Source: Angiostrongylus vasorum
Taxonomy: Eukaryota > Nematoda > Chromadorea > Rhabditida > Metastrongylidae
Direction: 5' to 3'
DNA: 64,000 nt
Assembly: GCA_018806985.1 (NCBI GenBank)
Contig: JADANN010000120.1
Coordinates: forward strand, 930,001-994,000
Part shown: one piece after another, positions 22,401 through 34,154 of the stretch
How the letters are laid out: each line of letters begins with the position of its first letter
Position numbering within the stretch: the stretch's first letter is position 1
Position numbers and translations under genes: made by a program
The notes under the pieces: generated by a model
The model's database searches: none
Told to the model about the DNA's origin: nothing
Seen by the model: the letters and a program-made list of their open reading frames with translations, nothing else

Positions 22401-25400
22401 ACCAATCCGACACCAGCGACCTAAGATCAAATGAAACGATTTGTATTCTTCTACTGCCCAGACAATGAGAACCAGAGAAGCTGTGCACAGATTTATCAAC
22501 CAACATTTTCAGTATACGTGGAAAAACTCACTAAGTACGAGCATAAAACGAACTTTATAGCAATCAAACTCAATTACGAATAAAACGTTATAACAGAAAA
22601 GCGAAGTGACTGGCACTTTTCCACTTCAATTCTGACGAAAAATCTAAGGATCTCACCGAAATCATTTCATAGAACAGATGAAAATATTCTCATGGTTAAA
22701 AGACCAAGGGAAGAACTAACGAAGACGGAAACGCTGAAATTGTCAGAACAATACCTACAGCACTACAGCAATACTTGAAACGGCTTTTGTGGTAGATTAA
22801 CTCAAGACATCAAACTATTACCAAAACAAAGTATTCAGTGCAAGTATTAACTAGTACTATTTGAGCTCTTCAATATTCGTTGATATATCTCTTTGCTGGT
22901 GAACGGAAACTACCAAGCTAATTTAGGCAGCAGTTACTCTTAATGATGAAATATCTTTGTTAAAAAATATTTCGTCCGCAGTTAAATGTCCCGTAAATGT
23001 TGTTCATAGAACACTTTCAGTGCTGGTGTACTTTACATTACCACTTCATCTATGCTTATTTCTCGTTAGTTTAGAAATTTCGAAGGAAGGAAAATTCGAC
23101 TGGTATTGGCATTTAGCGGCTTTGACATAAAACACGACAGTGAAATTGATATCTCTCATCGAGACACCTAAGAAAACGGTTATGCACTCGGATAAAGTAC
23201 CTGACTCAGAGTGTTTCCAAGGCGAGGTTTCACAACTCCGTACCCAACCGACACTATTATCACAAGCACACGAGACATTGTCCTCTTAGCACAAGAAACC
23301 AATTCAGCAAGCTGAACTCAAAACTAACTGAACTAGCATTAACAAGAGAAAACCAAGAAACACTACGTTAAAATAGCATAAATCTAACCTCCAGAATACC
23401 TTCAACGCTGTGACCAGTAGTATTCATTGCTGAATACTCTGCTAGGAAAAACGCCTTCTCAATCATTCCAAGAATTATCACAGCACCTGAATAAGTGAAA
23501 CAAAGCATCGTTACACATCCATATGGAAAACATAACGTGGTGTCAATATAATATGCAACATACCTATCCAATACTGGATTCTTAAGATATCTTTGTAATA
23601 TCTAATGCAAAGAACCATCCAGACAAAAGCTAGTGCCGAATAAAAAACACACATTAATATGTAGAACCTAAAGTAGGAAGTAAGAAGTAGGGGAAGAACA
23701 GCACAGTGGTAGTGATGTCGTCATCACGAACAAGGTGGTGGTCCGTCCCAGGCTCACAAGCCCCTCATCCCTCCGTGGTCGGGAAATTGGTAACGAACTT
23801 GTCTGGGAAAGTTTCACTTTCTGCAATCCAATTGGGAACGATTCAACCCGGCTATCTCAGGACTCCAAGGAGAAACAAATCGACCAGCATTCCATGGCAT
23901 TCAAGATGAAATTAACATCCTCAGACAGCAGCTCAGGCGACATGTAAAAAGTTGGGAAACCTTCGTAGATGCGAGGAAACTAATCAAATGTAAAGCGGTG
24001 GGATCCGCATGGTAGACGTGAAGACGGATCGTACAGAAAAACCACGAAGTAAAAAAGAGTTGAACTATCTGCATTACATGTGCTTAATAAGAGCTATACC
24101 TGAGCAATGGAAAGTCAATGGCACTGAGAAATCCATGTGGTTGCTTCCATTTCACGGTAACAGTAACGTTATGTTGATCAACAAGAGAGCTCGGCGGGTA
24201 AGCAACACCAATAATCTATGAACAACAATGCACTCACCCATCCAAAAGCTATAAACAATGCGTGTAGCCAAAATGATGCTGAGATATCTGCAAAACTACG
24301 GTGTTCAGTTGTCTCCGGTGGGGATCGAACTCGCTATTACTCTTCGCGAGCTAACGCGTTCACCGCCACACCATACGAGTCTTTCGTTTCGTCCATCTCT
24401 CAGTGCTCCCCAAATCAATCCTGTCGACGGGTGATTGCTGATAGTACCTATAGGTTAAAAATACGGATGAGGGAAAGCCGAAACGAAGGACCTGCATGGC
24501 GCGGTGGTGAAGACCCTGAGAAAGGGTAGTAGCGTGTGCGATCACCACCGGTGACGTCTGCGGTCCGGCGTTTTGCAAATATCTCAGCATAATTATGTTT
24601 ATACTTCTCATCATCTTCTATGAAAAAAACAATAGGCGTAGATTAAAAAGTGACTACAATGTATATAATTCACCTTTAACACAAGAAAGTAAATCGCATC
24701 GGCTGGAACTTTTTGGGTAGGATGCCAAGAGCTGAATTATATTATCGAAATCCTTGGTTTTTTTTTATTTGAGATGTTTAAACAAATATAAGACTCACGA
24801 CAAAGATGCAGAATTTAGCTCACCAACTTCACTTCTCTTTGTGCGTAGTGTAACCTAGAACAGCACAAGTTAATAAACTATTAAATCAACAATGATAGGG
24901 AGGAGGCGATTAGCGCAGTAGTTCGTGACGTAGTCCATCAGGAACCAAGGTGCTAGTTCGAGCCCCCACTCCTAACTGAAACAACATGCGAAGTGTTTGA
25001 AGACCATTGTGGATGATGAATGTGAGGCAAACGAATTGAGTGCAAGAAATTCTGAGATCCACACAGTAGATATGATGACGGGTCATCCAAAATAAAAAAA
25101 ATTAACAATGAAAAGTAAGTATACCTACCAAACTAGAAACATTTCTAACCATCATAGGGTGAGGCTCAGGCTCAGAGAAAATTATCGAACCATGAGAGCT
25201 CTGAAAGAAAAAGTGGGAATGATGAGGATTATAAACACCACTCAGCTGAGTAGTGATTTAATTAAAAAATTAAACGCTTCGAGTATAACCACAATGATGC
25301 CGAGATATCTGCAGAGCACAGAACACCAGGCAAACTTCGAACCTCTGATCACCGCTTCCGGGGGCTCACTGATCCACTGTACTATTGATGTGCGAGAGAG

Positions 25401-27393
25401 GCAAAGCAACAACATCGGTAATGCAGTAGGTAACACGTGAGTCCCCAGAAAAGGCGATCGCGAGTTCAAAGCTCAACTGGTGTTCCGAGCTTTGCAGATA
25501 TCTCAGCATCATTACGGTTATACTGAACCAAGTACTCCACCATAAAAAAATAACACCCAGTAAATAAAAAAGTTAGATGTGGCTTCAGATATGCTTTGCA
25601 CTAATGACTAATTACAGTAAAAAAAGAAAAAAAAACAAGAGTGCTCTTCACTTAACACCTACTGCTGCTGGTGCGACTTGTTACAGAACCACCTAAAGCC
25701 ATATTTTAAAATGAACCTCCTAGCGACAATTTCCATGAAATTGCTCAGATATAACTCCAACTAGAGTGTAAAGTCTCCCTCATACATTACTTAAGAACTT
25801 AATCAACGATTCTTGTCCAACTGCGACTCTGGATAATAAAAACAAGAGCACACAGCAAAACGAATTCTTCTAGATAAAATCAGCGTAAGTTTCTACTAAC
25901 CTTACAAGAATAGTTGTGAGCCTTAGACTTGTAAAACACTATTTTGTCATAGTCATACGTATCCGGAATATGGTCCAAATCATCAAAATAGAACGTCTGA
26001 AAAGCATCCAGCCTACAAAGCTCAACGAATTTGCGTAAGTTAATCTTACACAAACAAGCAAAGTAGTAACAAAATAGCATAGCATTGGCATTTTAAAGAA
26101 TTCATAACATCTCGAAGAAAAAACCTCACCAATAACTTTTTCAGATTGTCTGCTCTTTTAGCATCGAAGAACTCCTTATCACAAGGAGACGAACGTAGAA
26201 CGTATTGTACCTTGAGAAAGAGTACTAAGTGTGAAAGTGACCAAAAGTAGCTACACTGAAATAAATTAGTGCTAAAATATTACCTGGAAGGTCATGTCAA
26301 TATCATAGTTCAGACATGCCAATCGGATCTCAACTTCCGTCTGATTTAAAGCGGACTGAGCAAAGCCGATCATTTGATACTGCAATTTTAAGGTGCAAAG
26401 TTTAGTTGAGGCTTCATCTGCTCAAACGTTTTTCAATTTTGGGTAACACAACTCACGAGTTCCGATTCCTGAAAGCTTAACTAACCGAAAGTAATCCCAA
26501 AAATTTTTAAGCATTTTTCCTTAACATAAAAACACTGTGTTTCAAAGAGGGCCGATCTCACACTTCCAAAGAACTCATTTCTTCCAAATTTTATTCTAAG
26601 CGAACTAGCATGAACCCAACCAACTGGAGCAGAGATGTACTGCAACGGAACTAAGAGCATTTAGCAATTCCTAAGAACGACTTTCTATTAACCTCGGCAT
26701 TGACTGATAATTTACTGTTCTCCTTCAATGTATTTCAGGTCTTAAAGGTACTTTATACTTACTGGGACTTGGACGGTCCGTCCTCACTAGTTGTGTGGGC
26801 TCCACATAGTCTTCATTTTTCGGAGTTCTACTGGCTCATCCATTGTGTTTCTCTGGAGTCCCAAGATCAGCCTGGCCAAACCCTTCCTAGGTGGTCACCA
26901 CCACAAGCAGTCGCTGTACTTGTGGATCACAGGGAGATCAACAATTTGCGAGACACCATGCGACCATTTTGATACCAGGACGGTGGTGGATCCTGGTATT
27001 GGTTTACTCCTAGCTGGGTTTCCTGATGGAAACGGCGGACCACTGTTCAGCTTGGGAGACCCTGCCGGGTGAGGGTTGAATCCCCCGCTGTATATCGCAG
27101 CCCGACACCCAGGAACACTTCATAGTCACGATGAGGGGTAAATCGTTGGGAGGAGGGTATTTCTATCTGTTCATTACTGTTCAAAATGAAGAAAGCACTT
27201 CCTAATCATACATGAGCACTGGAAAATAATGCGATTTAACCGAGTTGCACAATTAAGAAGCGCACTAAAAGAATAGAAGTCTTTGCTTACGGTTTTTTGA
27301 TCGAAGCGGTACAGTTTCCGTAAGAATTCCACCACTTAACAAATTACTCGACACTACGGTCGATGTGAGAGTAATTGCCCATAGAGCTAACAT
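19457..27393 (-). CDS. TMEM87-type seven-transmembrane GOLD-domain protein, 17 exons
   Basis: Orthologue of human TMEM87A/B, Golgi-region membrane proteins of the GOST family (lumenal GOLD domain plus seven membrane segments), implicated in trafficking and ion or mechanical responses. Exons on the minus strand: 27393-27291, 26650-26562, 26379-26284, 26210-26130, 25996-25906, 25692-25659, 24731-24674, 24215-24100, 23667-23564, 23486-23389, 23311-23201, 22420-22355, 21584-21453, 21349-21222, 20738-20599, 20450-20332, 19570-19457. They total 1680 nt, all phases close, giving 559 residues against 555 in human TMEM87A. Visible marks: signal peptide ([16 protein letters not shown]), [59 protein letters not shown], an acidic cytoplasmic tail and [13 protein letters not shown]. 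Exons 2, 5/6 and the left edge of 13 rest on phase and weak similarity. Introns hold SINEs, MITEs and a family D repeat. Confidence 0.93.
21957..21992 (+). ncRNA. Degenerate hammerhead-like motif inside a TMEM87 intron
   Basis: GGCT, CTAGAGA, A, GGCGAAGCCGTC, GAAATGTC, AGC. This is the same terminus as the copies at 8785, 9972 and 36712, but CTGANGA has become CTAGAGA and helix II is partly broken. It marks a repeat insertion in the intron between exons 12 and 13. Confidence 0.35.
23700..24035 (+). repeat. tRNA-derived SINE, subfamily A2, in a TMEM87 intron
   Basis: Head CACAGTGGTAGTGATGTCGT, body CATCCCTCCGTGGTCGGGAA and TTGGTAACGAACTTGTCTGG, then the A2 tail CCAATTGGGAACGATTCAAC...CTATCTCAG. 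It is antisense to the gene and lies between exons 8 and 9. Confidence 0.75.
24250..24620. repeat. Inverted-repeat MITE (family C), complete copy
   Basis: The left end (ATGATGCTGAGATATCTGCA at 24272-24291) and the right end (CTGCGGTCCGGCGTTTTGCA, then AATATCTCAGCATAATTATG) are inverted repeats of about 50 bases. The core has AACGCGTTCACCGCCACACC on one side and the reverse arrangement on the other. No ORF encodes a transposase, so it is non-autonomous. It is inserted in the TMEM87 intron between exons 7 and 8. Confidence 0.8.
24900..25100 (+). repeat. tRNA-derived SINE, family B, in a TMEM87 intron
   Basis: A-box-like GATTAGCGCAGTAGTTCGTG, B-box-like CTAGTTCGAGCCCCCACTCC, tail AACGAATTGAGTGCAAGAAA and CACACAGTAGATATGATGAC, then A-rich end. 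The blocks are collinear with 18305-18620. Confidence 0.78.
25285..25530. repeat. Inverted-repeat MITE (family C), diverged copy
   Basis: Left end CACAATGATGCCGAGATATC; right end TTTGCAGATATCTCAGCATC. The two ends are inverted relative to each other, as in 24250-24620, with a different core. It lies between TMEM87 exons 6 and 7. Confidence 0.65.
26755..27150 (+). repeat. Dispersed repeat (family D), copy 3, in TMEM87 intron 1
   Basis: Contains CCAAGATCAGCCTGGCCAAA, GACGGTGGTGGATCCTGGTA and CAGCCCGACACCCAGGAACA, collinear with 57790-58165 and with the reverse complement of 365-1065. It begins after the ACTTACTGGGACTTGGACGG edge. Confidence 0.85.
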
Positions 27394-27400
27394 TACTCTT

Positions 27401-27403
27401 CTG
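27401..27403 (-). promoter_or_regulatory. Candidate spliced-leader acceptor of the TMEM87-like gene
   Basis: On the minus strand GATAAGTTTCAG lies 7 bases before the ATG at 27393. The TTTCAG match to the nematode acceptor consensus and the very short distance to the start suggest SL trans-splicing. Confidence 0.6.
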
Positions 27404-27599
27404 AAACTTATCCACTTTTTAATGAAAATATCAGTGCTGATAAACGAAAACATATGGAAGAAAGAACATTTTCTAGGTAGGGCGAGCACAGAACACTATG
27501 AAATGACCAGTTCAGTTAACGACCTCTCCGTATTAATGGAAAACACGACGGAAGTGGCTGATTCTGAAGACATGTTGATCCTGAACTGGTCTGGAAGTG

Positions 27600-27740
27600 G
27601 TCAATTGCCATGCCATCCATTACATGAAGAGGTGGGCCCCACGTCCGAGCCGTGCTCGCGGCGCCGTGGCGTCGCGGCTACAGATTGGCGCGCATTTGCC
27701 TTCTTCGCAGTGGTTCTGCCACAGAATGAGCATTTTGTGG
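27600..27740. promoter_or_regulatory. CpG-rich island upstream of the TMEM87-like gene
   Basis: GCTCGCGGCGCCGTGGCGTC and neighbours form a roughly 130-base GC- and CpG-rich patch about 210-350 bases 5' of the start at 27393. No protein is recognised in the overlapping frames. Promoter function is inferred from position only. Confidence 0.35.
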
Positions 27741-27899
27741 TGGGATTCCTCTTTAGTGTATCGATCAGAATAAATTGAAAGCTCTTCAAACAACAACCAC
27801 AAATGAAATGCGAAGGTTTCTGCATCAAAAATGCAATGAGACGAGTAGTCGAGTGGTTGGATTCGACCGCGAACGTCGGCCATCGCTAAGTGAGTTACT

Positions 27900-30800
27900 A
27901 CAGCTACACATTCGCAGGAAATCATTTCCAACGAAGTGAATTGACGTAAAATTGGCTACGAACGCTTATGATGGCTTTAGATCTATGTATAGGGACGTTT
28001 TTAACGAGTGGAGGAAGGTGGCGAATAATATAGACCGTGTCGTTTGTCTAGGAATCCATAAACATCAGAAGCAAATCAGAAGGACTCCTGGAATATAAGA
28101 AGGAAATAGAATCGGAAACATTGCTTTCAGCCTCTTATATAAACGGTTTCGCATATACTAAACCATACCTAAAAATTAACTAGCACACCGGACATAACAA
28201 TACTGTGTGAGTCAAACTCGCGTGTAACGCAGAGGTGAAATATACGCCTAAAATACACATGTGTATCATTGGTTCGATCCCGCTCCCGGACTTCACTAAG
28301 CATTCCATCATTCCGGAGTCCACAGATCGTTATCAGGCTTGTCGAGGTGGACAGCAGCACTGATATGGTACATCGTTGGACACCGCAACTCATTGCATAA
28401 ACCAGATATGCTTTCGTTCACCTCTAAGATAATTCAGAAGGTTACATGCATCCTTTTCATTGGCCCAACTTACAGAGATTCACTAGCACTTAGTCACATT
28501 GTTACAACGAGTAGTAGATGCCATTATATACGAAGGTTCCCACCATATGCTGAATAAACACTGATATCACATTAGAATGTAAGAACAGCCATAAATGTGG
28601 GAAATATATTAGTTTTTTCGGGCACAGTATATGTATGTATAGTAAAACGTAAGTCAGCTACGAAATTTCTTTGGCAGACAAAGTCTTCCACTGATGCATA
28701 CAACAATGGCACATAAGTAGAAAGACACTGGTTAAAAAAAACAACTGAATGTTTAAATAACTAGTCTGTAAAAGCTTTTTCGTTTCACAGCACAATAGAT
28801 GGTTGTTTTTAACCAGGTAACAAATAACACGTTCCATTGCACATATCAATGTTACGGTTATCATTGATTCTTTTATCACTGGAGAGACACACTGTATGAA
28901 GGAAATCTAATCGACTACAGCCCATGACTTCTTCGCTGAATGACATCCAGGAAGTGTGGTAACCCGTTCTGTGACAACCCGACCAAGTACCAATGAAAGC
29001 TATTTCCGTCGCTCATGAATGACATCCGCTAGGATGCCAACTTTTCGACAACGGGATGCGTGAGGTTTTCAAGTTTCACTTTTTTCAGCAAGATGGCATG
29101 TATGAAAAATTTGCTGCATTAAGTATGTTGGATCGGTACAATCACGGCTAACAAGAAGAGCATGTAAGGACAACACGATTGTTCTTCTTTAAAAAAATGA
29201 CAACATTGATATCCGTAATTTCTTCTACTACGGGAGTTATCAAAAATAAGGATAATTTATCAAAGCGAAGATTCATCATCGCCAGTCGACTGTATACTCG
29301 GATATTTACACCAACTTGCACCAATTGCTTGTTTAGGATATACCTTTCCGGATTGATGTGCACATCGAAGGAGGCTCTGAGCTACTTCCCTCACTTATTT
29401 CATGTTGGCAGTTATATCTAATGCAATCGTGACAACGTCCGATATTGTACAGCTGCTGCACGGCACGACGTTTGTTTTCATTCGCTACGTACATCGTTTT
29501 TAAAAGAAGATGATGATTCTTCGAGAACCAGAAGGTTTGAGGCGTTAAGTGCATAATAGGATTATGGAAGAGATTTTTTGCTCTATTCCTGCATAGGTAT
29601 TAATGGTAGGGATGCTACAACGCGCTATATGCTACTGTAGTCCATCATATACACATAAATGTTAGAATCCCAAAGTCTTGCAGATTATCCTAAATATAAT
29701 TCCATGTTTTTTCTTTAATAAGCAGAAGCGACGTTGGTTTTGTAGAATTTATTAGGATACAATCCTAAATATATTTCGGCAATTTTATATCCACCCATTT
29801 CACATGACAAAATCGACCATACGTGAGGAATAAAATTAAAATAACAGCACCAACCAATGAACTCGTTCTAGGAAAAGTCTTCTGTATGTTTCAAGATAGA
29901 AAATGGAGCTTTATCCTGCTCACGACCCGACAATATCGGTCTTGGATAAGCTAACGATTCGTTGCAATAAGTCAAGGAGGAACATTCTACGTGCAAAAAG
30001 CAAACCATCAGGAAGAAAATTACCTCCACAAAGTTTACACTGGCCACAATGCACCCTCACAAATAGCTCTTAAGAGGTTAGGGATATGTCAACAAGATTA
30101 TTTAAGCGCTCCATAGATCTGTAGTATTCCTTACATGGTTGATGTTTTGCCCATATGTCAACCTAACGACGGAGCACTGGAAGAACGCTTGTGTCAAAAA
30201 AGGTGAATGCGGAGGTTTAGATTTGTCGTTTGGTCTGCTATTTCTGTAAGAGCTCAAACGTGGTCCATGCTGCATTCCTTCTTCAACACAATGCTTTGTT
30301 TTCTTTTTTGTTTTTGTGTTTACTGAAAACCCTATACGCAACATGTTATCTTTTTAATGAATCAATCAGTCATGTTGAATTGTTTTTATATCGCAGCCTG
30401 GGGTTTTCATCTTGCAAATCCTTCTCAGGATTTATGTAAGGTCCTGACTATGTCCCATATTCTACTATGCCACTTCTGTTTCGCCTCCTGTTCACGGTGG
30501 AAAGAAGGTGATGCTGTGGCAAAATGAAAAATAGAAATTGCTGCTAATGTGTATGCCTCTTTCTTCATAGTCAAGCAACTCCATTACCTACTGCAGTATG
30601 GCTTTGGCGAGGTGGTGCTTCCTCTCGAACTCAGTTTTCTAAGTGGCTGGTACTTGGTTAATGGAAGCTGGGTTGAACACTTGCAACAACATTCATGCCG
30701 CTGAAGATTCGACGTAGGTGTATAGTCACGGATGCAGATCCACCCACTCTTCATTAAGTGCATAGCTTGTAGCCTTAATGTCAAAAGAGGTCAGCTTTAA

Positions 30801-31620
30801 CCTGGTTCTACACATGTTCATCTTCTGATTCAGCAAACTTCGTGATAAGAAATCTCAAGCAGTTTTGCTTTCAGCGTAAATTTTTCGTTTCATAACGACG
30901 TATAGTGCTAAAGTTCTTGTTAGAAATTCTATATTCTTTCTTCAGAAGTTATATCAGTGCATTGTATTCGTCTGTAGGTATCTTCCTCAAAGACCTCCAC
31001 TTGCTGGTATTTAAGCATTCGTTTTTACAAAAGCCAATATCGCATATCGTCAAGACGCCATCGCATCTTCCATTCGATTTCACTCCTCACGGCGTTCCGA
31101 AGCGTTCACCACGGATAGCTGTCAACCTTTGCGGAGAAGAGGGAGTTTGCCCTGAAAAGTCTAATAACAACTTCCTTAATCCGGATTAATGGGGGTGCAT
31201 TTTTGATCTAGTGTGTTGCTGAACCAGGACTTTGGGCCTGCAGAAAGGAATCTTTGCCATTGCGCTATTCGCTTACGTGCATATGAAGGCCTTCTTTCGA
31301 GAACCTTGTTTATTGTCTTCTTAAGCAAAAACCCGTTAGGGTGTTGGAGAAGCGATCCAAATTTCTTGCTTGAAAAATTAAGGTGTATTTAACACAACTT
31401 TCGAATCCACCGACAAGCGCGCCATGTCCTCGGTTGACAATTAGTAGCAAGTTAGGGAAAGGTTTCATTGGGTAATGATCTACTTCTTTTTAGCTTACGG
31501 GTGGACCGAATCTTCTTACAAAGAAGTGGGTCTTATAACTGCGAAAAGAGTGCTGGCAGCACGTAGTTCTAAACAATGCACCATCTTCTATTTGTGAGAA
31601 TGAAATTGGCCTTTACCATA
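27900..31620. other. Long unassigned stretch
   Basis: Apart from the SINE at 28195-28480, I recognise no gene or named repeat. Weak coding-like frames occur at 30584-30784 and near 31180-31330 on the minus strand (for example SYARKRIAQWQRFLSAGPK at about 31220-31290), with stops between them. They may be eroded transposon remains of unknown type. Confidence 0.35.
28195..28480 (+). repeat. tRNA-derived SINE, subfamily A1
   Basis: A-box-like CGCGTGTAACGCAGAGGTGA, B-box-like TTGGTTCGATCCCGCTCCC, then TCACTAAGCATTCCATCATT, GCACTGATATGGTACATCGT and the A1 tail (AACTCATTGCATAAACCAGA). It is diverged from the consensus but collinear. Confidence 0.7.
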
Positions 31621-31629
31621 ATAAAGGAT

Positions 31630-31925
31630 AATAATAAGGGATAAAGCTCTCGGCCTTGATCAATCCCTGAGGGACGCGCCATGCATTCGACATCATTAAG
31701 TATCGCTGGAGGTGATTGAATGCATATCTGGCTTTTATAATTACTCGCGTTGGCCTACCAATGTATCGAACCAGTGCTGCTATTCTCCCAGACAAGTCTG
31801 GTACCAATTTGCCGAACCCGGAGGGATAGAAGGCTTGGTGGGCCATGGGCACGGGGATCAATTCCACGTGTGTGTCGCAGTGGTGCCTCCAACCACTGCG
31901 CCACATGCGGTCTTCACCATAATAG
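31630..31925 (-). repeat. tRNA-derived SINE, subfamily A1, well preserved
   Basis: The minus strand starts ATGTGGCGCAGTGGTTGGAG (A box) and GGAATTGATCCCCG (B box). The body is CCAAGCCTTCTATCCCTCCG and GGTACCAGACTTGTCTGGGA, and the tail ends AGGGATTGATCAAGGCCGAG. It is about 295 bases long and closely matches 44335-44612 and 62230-62510. Confidence 0.85.
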
Positions 31926-31929
31926 TGGG

Positions 31930-34154
31930 TACAATTAGGGGATTCGTATGTCTAACGGTTATTTTCGAAGAATGAATTTTTATTTAAGAGACAGTTTAAC
32001 AAGACGGTTTCCGCTCTCATCCCGATTCCAGCTTGCAAATTTCTCGACACTGTGTTTAACTTCTCCACTTTTCTTATTTTTTGCTTAAACTCTTCAACAG
32101 CAAATTTACAGGAAAAGACCTGTTAAAATAGCACATTTTTTCCGTCTTATGGCAGAACATCTCGAAATCACTTCATCAACTCCACAACTTGGAGAGCAGC
32201 AGTTGGTAATAATGTCCTTCATTTGTCAGAGAGGTGAAAGAAAATGTGTAGCCAATTTAGGTAAAGAAGTTCGTTTATGGGTCATCGAGACAAAAATGCA
32301 ACCTGCGGTTGTACGACAAACCAACGCGTTGGGATTTCTTGACGGAATCTTATTTGCTCGAATAACACGAGTTACGTTGTTTAGCTGATATATGTCGATC
32401 AACTTGTTTTTCTGCTCTTGGAAACAAGATTCCATCGAATTTTTGAGTGCAAATTACGTTAAAAAAAGCGTGAAAGTCTTTGTTTGAGAACAATGTTTTT
32501 TTTGTTGTAGTTAGAGAACAAGAAATAGCCCACCTGGTCAATCATGTGCGTGTTGTTCTGGCCCCGCAGTTCTTACTTTTGGCGAAGGGTCTGAGGCCCT
32601 CAGCCTGGTCGATCGTCAGTCTTGTGGATCAGAACGAGATTTTTCCTCCATGGCACTATGCTTCCTCGAGAAACTCGGTGATTCCTGCCGTTTGTTTGCT
32701 TTTTATCTGAATTCTCGATGAAGTGTCGAACTCAGTTTGTTCACGTTGTGGATAAACCTCTTCTAAGCACATCATTCGAAACTGTGAAGCATCAGGAAGC
32801 AGAATAAAAACACTCAGGCTGTATTCGTCTATAATGTGAAATCAACGTTACATGCAGGGTTGAAATCAGAAGAAGCGAGCAGTTGAGCTTGCAAATATGC
32901 ATGGGAGAAGCATTAGTGAAGTAAACAGACAACATTCTGCTCCATAACACCTCTATGGATTTCACGATCCTCTTCTCAATGTACATCTTGTATGCTGGAA
33001 GGTATGTAAGTAGTACGATAGTGCTGTTGGCGTTATTAATCATTGGATCAACTGAGAATTCTAAGTACCACGGAGCAAACATGGTGGGAACCGACGTTGA
33101 TGAACTTTGATAGAATTGCTAAGTGAAGTGCTGTAAGTGAGAACCGTCAGCAGCTGGGTTTCACATTCCAGCTCGCTCACACATTGGTGGCAGCTGACCG
33201 AAATGTTTTTACTCCATAGATGCATTCACAAATGATATGAAATTCCTCGTGTCCCTTGAAGAATCCAGCGTACACGACGCTCGAACTAGTGACCAACTAT
33301 TGATGGAATCCTAATCTAATGAGAGTTGCTCGATGGACCACGAGAGTATAAATGTTATAGACGACGTGTGATGAGAAATTCTTAAAGTCGTGGCAAATAC
33401 TAGGTCCTGTGGAGAAGCAAATAACATGTATGATCACGAAAATAGCATTCTCTGAGAAATTTACTGAGCTCACAATCTCCTCTAAAATCCCTTTTTTGTT
33501 GTTTTGGTTTTTCTCAATCAACCCTTGACAAGATTTACTAATTGGGGCAAAGAACCATTATGACCTTTTGATCTTTACCAACAACGTCCAAGTTCTCGTA
33601 ATTCACTCCGATTCTAGTCTTTTAGAGTGCACAAATATTTGAAGTGAGTGAACAAGTGGGATCTCGCCAAGCAGAATGTCATAGTGTCTCCGAATGAACC
33701 GTTGATATCTGCTGTTGTCGGTACTGTGGCAATTTTTAAGCATTCAAATTTCGAATTCGGCTTTCCTGCAAGCGATGTTTCTGATACTGCAAACACTCCG
33801 AGGTAAAGTTAATATTTTGAAAGAGTTAGTTGTTAGGGAAACGTTTCAAGGTCCCTCTTTTTTTCCAAGTTCTGAATTCTCCAATTACTCTAGTTATCGA
33901 GTTACCAGCATCGGCTCAAATGTTTTAAATGATTGCAAGAGATATCTGTGCCTCTGTTTATCTTAAATAGAGCTTGTTTATTTTAAATAGAGCTTTATTA
34001 AACACTGGTGAAAATAGGAAAGAGCAACCAAAACTGGAACGCCAGTTGTGTGACTAGGCATAAGCAGTATTTCGCTACTCCACCAATCAAATACTCGAGA
34101 CACACCGAAATCTATTTATTGTTGCACCTCAACGCATTTCACTAGCTGTTCTCT
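31930..34154. other. Unassigned stretch
   Basis: No recognisable gene or repeat. The open frames at 32149-32388, 32792-33082 and 33614-33796 carry no known motif. Confidence 0.35.

Noticed and set aside
24900..24985. tRNA gene
   Set aside because: A- and B-box-like sequences are present, but no cloverleaf can be closed and the same block recurs with a conserved non-tRNA tail; it is a SINE head. The same applies to the heads at 44015, 59878 and 31925.
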